From Campylobacterales bacterium (GTDB lineage: Bacteria > Campylobacterota > Campylobacteria > Campylobacterales > SZUA-545): a stretch of DNA of 10,890 bases. The stretch's first letter is position 1; the number at the start of each line of letters is the position of its first letter. The notes beneath the pieces were generated by a model that was not told the origin of the DNA, did not search any database, and saw only the letters and a list, made by a program, of their open reading frames with translations. The translations under genes were made by a program, and so were the position numbers. Below, piece by piece: positions 6,245-10,890 of the stretch. The DNA is taken from contig JAOXRY010000159.1 of assembly GCA_025800305.1 (NCBI GenBank), positions 1-10,890 of the forward strand. Reading direction: 5' to 3'.

Positions 6245-7114
6245 ATGATCGTTTCTCTTCACCCAAGTGAAATAAGAATTCAGATAAAAGAGGGTTCTCT
6301 TCACCACAAAATTATTGATAATTTTGTACAGAAATACTTCTCTAATGTTCTGTCACTATCTTCAACAACAATCATATACCATAAAAAACAAGAGATCTCT
6401 AAAAAAAAGTATTTCTTGAACTGGCTACACTCTGCCTATCAAAAGGTTAATAAAGAAGTAGAAGATGGTTTTTTAAACCAACTTCAAGATAATCTTAATC
6501 TTCCTATTAGAATCAAAATCAGTGGAAAGAAAAATATTCTTCATGGAATAAAGTTAAAGATCTCTTTTCCTCATAAAAACATTATGAGACTAAATGTAGA
6601 TGCTTTAAATGATGTACCAAAAACCTATTTCACAAATATTTTTAAAAAGAATCTCATTGATGTTTATGAAAATCAAGTTGACATTCAAACGACAGTTTCA
6701 TCAGTTACAGAACTGCGAAAACTTCTTGATAGAGACAAAGTCTTAGGACTTCCTATTACATTCATCTACAACAAAGTAACTATTAAAAAACTTTTTGGAA
6801 AACTAGATGCAAAACTAAGGCTAAAAAATGGTTCTAAAACTAGATTCAAAAGCAGAAAACAGACAAACAACCACGTACCAATAACACAGGAGTATCAAGA
6901 ACTTCTAGAAAGTTACAAAATTCTAGAGTGTAAACAAGAAGATAGTAAAGCAGTTATAAAAAGAAAATATTTAAAACTAGCAAAAGAGTACCACCCAGAT
7001 AAAGTTTATGGACAAACAGAAGATATTATCAAAGACTACACAGAAAAATTCCAAAAAATCAGAGATGCTTATTCAATTATTCAAAATAATATCGAAAAAA
7101 GAGAAGTAGCCTAG
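6245..7114 (+). CDS. J-domain (DnaJ-like) protein, orphan co-chaperone
   Basis: 289-residue protein with a C-terminal J domain (residues about 220-281): YKILECKQEDSKAVIKRKYLKLAKEYHPDKVYG. The HPD motif at 250-252 is intact, so it should stimulate the ATPase of a DnaK-type Hsp70. The second half of the domain (FQKIRDAYSIIQ) is also present. It lacks the Gly/Phe linker, zinc-finger and substrate-binding domains of true DnaJ, and has no signal peptide or membrane segment, so it acts in the cytoplasm. Residues 1-215 are an unrecognised, basic, mixed alpha/beta region that presumably sets the target. Proteins with this layout are known in Campylobacterota as DnaJ-like proteins of undefined role. 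The start is ATG 6245 with a moderate AGGATAAG ribosome binding site about 10 bases upstream. It is monocistronic; its stop is only 3 bases from the stop of the convergent ArsC-like gene, with no terminator between them. Confidence 0.83.
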   Translation: MIVSLHPSEIRIQIKEGSLHHKIIDNFVQKYFSNVLSLSSTTIIYHKKQEISKKKYFLNWLHSAYQKVNKEVEDGFLNQLQDNLNLPIRIKISGKKNILHGIKLKISFPHKNIMRLNVDALNDVPKTYFTNIFKKNLIDVYENQVDIQTTVSSVTELRKLLDRDKVLGLPITFIYNKVTIKKLFGKLDAKLRLKNGSKTRFKSRKQTNNHVPITQEYQELLESYKILECKQEDSKAVIKRKYLKLAKEYHPDKVYGQTEDIIKDYTEKFQKIRDAYSIIQNNIEKREVA

Positions 7115-7117
7115 AGT

Positions 7118-7591
7118 TTAAATTCCTCCTCTCCAGCTTCTTGGCATATTTACTTTTTCATTTTCTTGATTTGTTACTTCAATAAACTTGAAAATATGGG
7201 CTTTAATATCTTCTTTTATCTCATTTAACTTTTTTATTTTTATTTCTTCGTTGCCATTAAAATTTTTTGGATTTTTAAAGTTCCAGTAGAGCCTATAGTT
7301 TACCCCTGGAAAAACAGGGCACTTCTCCTCTCCTTCTTCTTCCCAAAGTGAGATTACATAATTAAAAGTTTTCCCACTTCTAAAAAGCTCAAAAACAGAT
7401 TTGGGTTGTTTTTTTGAGATGTCTATATTCTCTTGAGATTTTAACAGCTTAACAACTAGTGGATTAATATTTTCTGGTTCATAACCACAACTAGAAACGT
7501 AAAAAGTATTATTGGAATATTTCTTTAAAAGCTCCTCAGCAATCTGACTTCTAGCACTATTATGAGTACAGACAAACAAAACTTTTTTCAT
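7118..7591 (-). CDS. ArsC / low-molecular-weight phosphatase family protein with altered active site
   Basis: 157 residues. The start is ATG 7591-7589 with AAGGGAAG 7 bases upstream; a GTG one codon earlier is less likely. The N-terminus VLFVCTHNSARSQIAEELL carries the C-x5-R phosphate loop of the LMW-PTP/ArsC fold (C8, R14, S15). INPLVVKLL, QPKSVFEL, VISLW, CPVFPG (91-96) and YWNFKNP (102-108) follow the order seen in thioredoxin-coupled arsenate reductases. However, the residue matching the second redox cysteine (Cys82 of plasmid pI258 ArsC, in VVTLC) is W83 or E84. The general acid before Pro (Asp105 there) is N107. Only the last cysteine (C91, like Cys89) remains, while an extra cysteine, C35, stands where the family has Ala in SAG. 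Arsenate reduction by the usual C-C-C relay is therefore doubtful; a phosphatase, arsenate-binding or regulatory role is possible. The C-terminal tail (residues about 137-157, ending WRGGI) exceeds the usual 130-140 length. No arsR, arsB or acr3 gene is nearby. Confidence 0.8.
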   Translation of the reverse strand: MKKVLFVCTHNSARSQIAEELLKKYSNNTFYVSSCGYEPENINPLVVKLLKSQENIDISKKQPKSVFELFRSGKTFNYVISLWEEEGEEKCPVFPGVNYRLYWNFKNPKNFNGNEEIKIKKLNEIKEDIKAHIFKFIEVTNQENEKVNMPRSWRGGI

Positions 7592-7599
7592 CACAAAAC

Positions 7600-7634
7600 T
7601 TCCCTTAACTAAAAAATCAAGGGAAATTCTACCA
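7600..7634 (-). promoter_or_regulatory. Extended -10 promoter and dyad over the start region of the ArsC-like gene
   Basis: On the minus strand TGGTAGAAT (7634-7626) is an extended -10 element (TGnTAGAAT), placing transcription start near 7619. Directly downstream is an inverted repeat, TTCCCTT (7600-7606) and AAGGGAA (7619-7625), 12-base spacer. Its gene-proximal arm is the ribosome binding site itself. The layout suits an operator over the transcription start, or an RNA hairpin hiding the ribosome binding site in transcripts reading through from the chemotaxis gene. It might also act as that gene's terminator. Confidence 0.5.
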
Positions 7635-7663
7635 ATAGATTGTTGCAGAAAAATTACATAAAG

Positions 7664-9658
7664 TTATTTATTTTTAGTTACGTAACCTAGTAGATTTTTT
7701 ACCATTTTCTCTGGTGCTGAATCCTTACTTCCATAGCCAACCATTTCTGCTAAAGCGTTTACATTCTCTTTCATCATAACAGCTTGTGCACTAAGCTCCT
7801 CACTACTTGCTGCTGTCTCTTCGCTGGTTGCTGCATTTTGTTGTGTGATTTGGTCTATCTCTCCCATAGTATTTGAAATTTCTTTCATTCCAGTACTTTG
7901 TTCTATAACAGAATCATTCATTTCATTTAAAATGGTGTAAGTGTTTTCAATCTTTCCAACAATCTCTTCAAAAGACTGATTTGTCTTTTGTGCCATTTTG
8001 TTTCCATTTTTAATCTGTTCAATAGAACTTTCAATAATTGTTGCTGTCTCTTTAGATGCATTTGAAGATCTACTAGCCAATGATTTTACTTCGTCAGCAA
8101 CAACAGCAAAGCCAAGCCCATGTTCTCCTGCCCTTGCTGCTTCTACTGCGGCATTTAATGCTAAAAGATTTGTCTGGAATGCTATCTCTTCAATTGTCTT
8201 AATAATCTTTGAGATCTCTTCACTTGAACTGCTAATTTGCTCCATTGATTTCATTAAAGACTGGATATCTTCATACCCTAGCTCTGCTGATTTTTTTGCA
8301 TCTTCTGCCAATCTATTGGCTTCTTTAGAACTTTCTGTATTTTTATGATTAATTTCAACAGAAGTATTAAGAGTTGCTGTAACCTCTTCTACACTACTAG
8401 CTTGATTAGTTGCCCCATCAGCCAAAGAAGTTGATGCAGAAGCAATTTCACTTGCTGCTGCAGAAACTTGCTCACTTGCTTCTGTAATGTTTCCAACAGC
8501 ACTTACAATAGGAAGATTAACAGATCTTTCTATAACAATTGTTGCAATTAAAGACAAAATCCCAATAGCCGCTAATGTAATAATAATAAGCATGACAGTG
8601 ACATCTCTTACAATTTCTCCTGTTCTATTTTCTGCTTTTTTTACCTGTTTTTCTATATCATCAGTGTAAACACCTGTTCCAATAATCCACCCCCATTGAG
8701 GAAAGCTTCCAACATATGAGATCTTATTCTGAGGAGTGTTGTATCCTTTTTTATCCCATTGATAATCAACAAACCCTGAACCACTTCCACGAACCACATT
8801 TGCCATCTCTACAAAAATTCTTTTCCCATTTGGATCTTTTATTCCACTGATATCTTGACCATTTAATGACGGTTTAATTGGATGCATTAACATCTTAGGA
8901 GTTGAATCATTGACCCAAAAGTAATTTCCATTGGCAAATCTCATATTTTTGATTGTATCAATCGCCTCTTGCTTAATTTTTGCTGTCACATCTTCAACAT
9001 AGACACCAGTACCAATAATCCAATTATATGGTTTAAATAGTGCAATATTTGAAATTTTTGGTGTTGGAGTTTCATCTCCTGGCTTAAACCAAACATAATC
9101 AACAAAACCAAAACCATTTTTACTTTTCTTGATTACATCAACCATCTCTATAAAAAGTTTTTTTCCATTAGGATCTTTAAACTCACTTAATTCTCTTCCA
9201 TCTAAAGATGGTTTTACAGGGTGCATAATCATCTTAGGACTCATATCATTAATCCAATAATAACCAGACTTTCCATATCTTGAGGTTTTTACAATATTAA
9301 TAAGCTGTCGTCTTAACTCTCTATTTGAGATTTTCCCTTTATATCTTTTATAATGACCATTCATTGCTGTTATTAAAACATCTGTTTGATTTTTCAATTC
9401 TTTCTGTACAGACTTTTTAATCATCTCTTTATCTGTTCTTTGATAGTAGGTATCTACAGTTTTTAAAGCGATATCAACTGCTGTTTTTATCTCTTCTTTT
9501 TTTGAGTTATAAGCTGATTCTCTAAAGTTTTTAGATCTCTCTTCAGACATACTATTGATATTTGTACTTAAAGTGCTAATTGAATATCCAGATATCAAAA
9601 CTGCCGTAGCAGCAAGGGATATAAGCGTTGAAGTAATAAGTTTTGCTTTGATAGTCAT
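7664..9658 (-). CDS. Methyl-accepting chemotaxis protein with tandem Cache sensor domains
   Basis: Inner-membrane chemoreceptor of 664 residues passing ligand signals to the CheA/CheW kinase complex. The start is ATG 9658 (AAGGAG 5 bases upstream), not the longer ORF from 9703. TM1 is residues about 7-27. The periplasmic part holds two homologous Cache (sCache_2-like) modules: about 128-222 (YGKSGYYWINDMSP, HPVKPSLDG, KDPNGKKLF, NWIIGTGVYVEDV) and about 239-332 (FANGNYFWVNDSTP, HPIKPSLNG, KDPNGKRIF, GWIIGTGVYTDDI). TM2 is about 354-376. No clear HAMP domain follows; the signalling coiled coil starts almost at once. The conserved hairpin tip EIAFQTNLLALNAAVEAARAG... occupies about 491-527, and QQNAATSEETAASSEELS (607-624) holds likely methylation sites. 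The C-terminus (VTKNK) lacks a CheR/CheB-docking pentapeptide. Ligand is unknown; related Cache_2 receptors sense small organic acids. It is probably monocistronic. Confidence 0.93.
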   Translation of the reverse strand: MTIKAKLITSTLISLAATAVLISGYSISTLSTNINSMSEERSKNFRESAYNSKKEEIKTAVDIALKTVDTYYQRTDKEMIKKSVQKELKNQTDVLITAMNGHYKRYKGKISNRELRRQLINIVKTSRYGKSGYYWINDMSPKMIMHPVKPSLDGRELSEFKDPNGKKLFIEMVDVIKKSKNGFGFVDYVWFKPGDETPTPKISNIALFKPYNWIIGTGVYVEDVTAKIKQEAIDTIKNMRFANGNYFWVNDSTPKMLMHPIKPSLNGQDISGIKDPNGKRIFVEMANVVRGSGSGFVDYQWDKKGYNTPQNKISYVGSFPQWGWIIGTGVYTDDIEKQVKKAENRTGEIVRDVTVMLIIITLAAIGILSLIATIVIERSVNLPIVSAVGNITEASEQVSAAASEIASASTSLADGATNQASSVEEVTATLNTSVEINHKNTESSKEANRLAEDAKKSAELGYEDIQSLMKSMEQISSSSEEISKIIKTIEEIAFQTNLLALNAAVEAARAGEHGLGFAVVADEVKSLASRSSNASKETATIIESSIEQIKNGNKMAQKTNQSFEEIVGKIENTYTILNEMNDSVIEQSTGMKEISNTMGEIDQITQQNAATSEETAASSEELSAQAVMMKENVNALAEMVGYGSKDSAPEKMVKNLLGYVTKNK

Positions 9659-9692
9659 AACAACTCCTTGGATTTTAATGTGATATACTAAC

Positions 9693-9698
9693 ATTATT
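9693..9698 (-). promoter_or_regulatory. Candidate -10 (AATAAT) for the chemoreceptor gene
   Basis: AATAAT on the minus strand lies 35 bases before ATG 9658, at a workable distance for a leader of about 28 bases. I see no sigma-28 or sigma-54 motif, so control by the flagellar sigma factors is not supported. Weak pattern evidence only. Confidence 0.35.
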
Positions 9699-9829
9699 CT
9701 CAAAGAATTTCTATAAGTAATGGTTAATTTATATCCATTTTAATCAAGTTTTTTTATAAAATGGCATTAGAAACCTGTTAAAAAATCAGAAGAAAATACA
9801 CTAAATCTTTTATTGTCTTTTAGGTGGCA

Positions 9830-9870
9830 ACTGTTCCTTTTTTTCCTTCTTGGATAAATCAAGGAACAGT
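9830..9870. repeat. 10-bp inverted repeat just after the transposase pseudogene
   Basis: ACTGTTCCTT (9830-9839) and AAGGAACAGT (9861-9870) are exact reverse complements with a 21-base spacer. The right arm lies 3 bases beyond the transposase stop. It could be the subterminal hairpin of an IS200-like or REP-associated element, or a terminator. The 215-base region 9659-9873 otherwise holds only the chemoreceptor promoter and no open frame I can support. Confidence 0.55.
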
Positions 9871-9873
9871 ATT

Positions 9874-10458
9874 CTAATTATTTTTATTTTTAAGTCTCCC
9901 TGCCTTTTTAGGTGATAGATCATTTCTACCAGTTATACTTTTAATTCTATTATAAAACTTTTTATAATCTTTGATTGTGTTAATTGGCTCATACTCTGAT
10001 AATAAATGAACTGTCTTTATTACTCCTAACCCTTTTTGAGAACTTGAATATGGGTACTCAGAAATAGTTTTTACCATTTTTGCTTTTATTGGATTTTGTT
10101 CCACATATCTTAATCCACTATAAAAATGACTTTATCCCAACGGTGTAGAAAAAAACCTTTCTTGAAAAAGGTGTCCTCTTACATTTTGCTCAAAGTTTAT
10201 TTTTCTCGTATAGAGTCTGTGGGTCTCTCCTATAGCTCTAAAAGATTCTCTATCTTTAAGAATTACAATTAAATGAACATGATTTGTCATAAGGGTATAA
10301 GCAACTATTTTAAGACTATATTTTTTACTTTGCTCTGCTAAGATCTTTGTATACTCCTGATAATCTTCTTCTTTAAAAAAGATATTCATAGATCTTACAC
10401 CTCTTTAGGTTATGTGGTGTGGTATACCTGGAACTATTACTCTTGCTATTCTTGCCAT
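9874..10458 (-). pseudogene. IS200-like / REP-associated Y1 transposase, disrupted by two in-frame TAA codons
   Basis: Read as one frame from ATG 10458 to TAG 9876-9874, this is a near-complete Y1 (HUH) single-strand transposase of 194 codons. It starts MARIARVIVPGIPHHIT, then TAA at codon 18 (10407-10405) where the family's PHHVTQRG block has Gln, then RGVRSMNIFFKEEDYQEY. The HUH pair is H60 and H62 (MTNHVHLIV) and the likely nucleophile is Y83 (HRLYTRKIN), followed by GHLFQERFFSTPLG. A second TAA at codon 109 (10134-10132) interrupts, and the same frame resumes SHFYSGLRYVEQNPIKAKMV to the family's C-terminal PKKAGRLK. Both breaks are nonsense codons, not frameshifts; the first fits a single C-to-T change of CAA. 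The C-terminal region looks shorter than usual. No ribosome binding site is seen before the ATG; a -35/-10-like pair lies upstream. The gene is almost surely inactive, although catalytic residues are intact between the stops, which suggests recent decay. Confidence 0.85.
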
Positions 10459-10519
10459 GGAGCTATTGTATTATGTTTTAATTAGTATACTGTCACTAGA
10501 TTTATTACGTTTACTACTG

Positions 10520-10536
10520 CGGCTTATTTTAAGCCG
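10520..10536. repeat. 7-bp hairpin between the microprotein gene and the transposase pseudogene
   Basis: CGGCTTA (10520-10526) and TAAGCCG (10530-10536) form a tight stem with a 3-base loop, GC-rich against its surroundings. It lies 4 bases after the stop of the 29-residue gene and about 60 bases before the transposase start. It could terminate the small operon (there is no T-run) or be the other end-hairpin of the mobile element. Confidence 0.55.
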
Positions 10537-10540
10537 TAAA

Positions 10541-10630
10541 TTAACTTTCAGAGAGGGTGTTTATACTGTAGTACATCACCGCAAGAAAACTTATCCCTAA
10601 AATAACAATAGCAATAAAAGCAAAATTCAT
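10541..10630 (-). CDS. 29-residue single-helix membrane microprotein, coupled to the upstream gene
   Basis: Not recognised as a known family. ATG 10630-10628 overlaps the TGA of the upstream gene as ATGA, with AAGGA 6 bases before it (10641-10637), a strong sign of real, translationally coupled expression. The product begins MNFAFIAIVILGISFLAVMY and ends with a short polar tail, YSINTLSES. Residues about 3-20 form one hydrophobic helix with little charge at the N-terminus. It resembles in style the tiny accessory subunits of membrane complexes, but no specific assignment is justified. It ends at TAA 10543-10541, 4 bases before a hairpin. Its short length would exclude it from most automatic annotation. 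The alternative that it is a chance frame is less likely given the start context and uniform hydrophobicity. Confidence 0.65.
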   Translation of the reverse strand: MNFAFIAIVILGISFLAVMYYSINTLSES

Positions 10631-10860
10631 TGTAAATCCTTAATTTCTTTAGTTTTTTTAGAAAGCTTCCTTACAATTAAAAAAACAAATCCAATCAAGA
10701 CAAAGCAAACAATAATAGCCATCCAAAAAATACCATCAATTTTACTTTCATCATATCTATTAACGATGCTTCCAATCAGAATAACAATAATGCTTATCGT
10801 TATACTCAAAGCGATTCTTAAAGTATTTAAGATTTCTTTTACTTCATCTATCTTTCCCAT
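10627..10860 (-). CDS. 77-residue two-helix membrane protein of unknown function
   Basis: The protein opens with an amphipathic stretch (MGKIDEVKEILNTLRIAL), then has TM1 at about 15-33 (ISIIVILIGSIV), a short polar loop NRYDESKID, TM2 at about 43-63 (FWMAIIVCFVLIGFVFLIV) and a Lys-rich tail RKLSKKTKEIKDLQ. By the positive-inside rule both ends face the cytoplasm. Similar small two-helix proteins are, to my recollection, scattered in Campylobacterota as hypothetical proteins; I cannot assign a role. A TGA lies in frame 21 bases upstream and ATG 10860 is the first start after it. No ribosome binding site precedes it, and a TATAAT stands so close that the RNA may begin at the ATG. It overlaps the 29-residue gene by 4 bases, forming a two-gene unit. 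Confidence 0.7.
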   Translation of the reverse strand: MGKIDEVKEILNTLRIALSITISIIVILIGSIVNRYDESKIDGIFWMAIIVCFVLIGFVFLIVRKLSKKTKEIKDLQ

Positions 10861-10866
10861 TAAAAG

Positions 10867-10872
10867 ATTATA
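10867..10872 (-). promoter_or_regulatory. TATAAT placing transcription start at the ATG (possible leaderless mRNA)
   Basis: A consensus TATAAT on the minus strand ends 6 bases before ATG 10860, so the usual -7 spacing puts +1 on the A of the start codon. The upstream A-rich sequence has no clear -35 box, and the window ends at 10890. If real, the 77-residue gene is translated from a leaderless transcript, which fits the missing ribosome binding site. Confidence 0.5.
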
Positions 10873-10890
10873 TCTTTTTCAATATTTACC

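Noticed and set aside
7118..7591. Ordinary arsenate reductase in an ars operon
   Set aside because: Two catalytic positions differ and no arsenic resistance genes adjoin; kept only as a family-level call.
7998..8669. Plus-strand open frames inside the chemoreceptor gene
   Set aside because: They mirror the low-complexity Ser/Ala/Glu-rich chemoreceptor coding sequence; the minus-strand reading has unmistakable chemoreceptor motifs.
10104..10134. Frameshift between the two halves of the transposase
   Set aside because: Both halves are in the same frame; the break is a single TAA, so it was recorded as a nonsense mutation.
9874..10458. TAA read as glutamine (altered genetic code)
   Set aside because: Other genes in the window end properly at TAA (for example rpmI, rplT, the porin and the chemoreceptor), so the standard code holds.
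10412..10600. Plus-strand open frame of 62 codons at the right end
   Set aside because: It is the antisense of the transposase start and the microprotein gene; no ribosome binding site, and the opposite strand has clear family matches.
1..10890. CRISPR array, tRNA, rRNA, integrase or attachment site
   Set aside because: No regularly spaced repeats, tRNA-like cloverleaf or integrase motifs were seen on either strand.

Overview
The window is AT-rich, densely coded DNA most consistent with a member of the Campylobacterota (Epsilonproteobacteria; an Arcobacter-, Sulfurospirillum- or Sulfurimonas-like organism). The clues are the low GC content, a single-gene porin of the campylobacterotal OprD-like type, T-rich promoters with a good TATAAT and a poor -35 box, rpmI-rplT not preceded by infC (as I recall for Campylobacter), and an orphan J-domain protein of a kind known from that phylum. 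Genus level cannot be fixed from the sequence alone.

Layout. 1-423 is the end of an RND-type efflux permease entering from the left edge. It is followed by a perfect 15-bp hairpin that separates it from a convergent two-gene operon (2236-479 and 3183-2233, minus strand). These two genes encode paralogous exported proteins with an LPP20/FlgT-like N-terminal domain, joined by an ATGA overlap. A divergent promoter region (about 3184-3313) then drives an outer-membrane porin (3314-4660). Next come rpmI and rplT (L35, L20) with a structured 96-base spacer and a strong terminator, an exported cyclophilin-type prolyl isomerase (5574-6104), and a J-domain co-chaperone-like gene (6245-7114).

From 7118 to the right edge everything is on the minus strand. 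There is an ArsC/low-molecular-weight phosphatase family protein that has lost two residues thought essential for arsenate reduction. A methyl-accepting chemotaxis protein with two tandem Cache sensor modules follows. Then comes an IS200-like/REP-associated (Y1, HUH) transposase gene broken by two in-frame TAA codons. Last is a small two-gene unit: a 77-residue two-helix membrane protein overlapping by ATGA a 29-residue single-helix microprotein that a length-filtered gene finder would miss.

How the genes relate. Most are independent housekeeping or envelope functions (efflux, porin, periplasmic folding, translation, chemotaxis), each with its own promoter and terminator. The likeliest places for undescribed biology are the coupled microprotein pair at the right end (no recognised family, apparently leaderless start), the tandem LPP20-like exported paralogs, and the degenerate ArsC-like protein with a dyad over its start region. 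Several gene starts were moved from the longest possible ORF to internal ATGs because a clear ribosome binding site and signal or anchor peptide begin there (2236, 3183, 7591, 9658). No tRNA, rRNA, CRISPR array or prophage was seen, and no stretch longer than about 215 bases lacks a gene.
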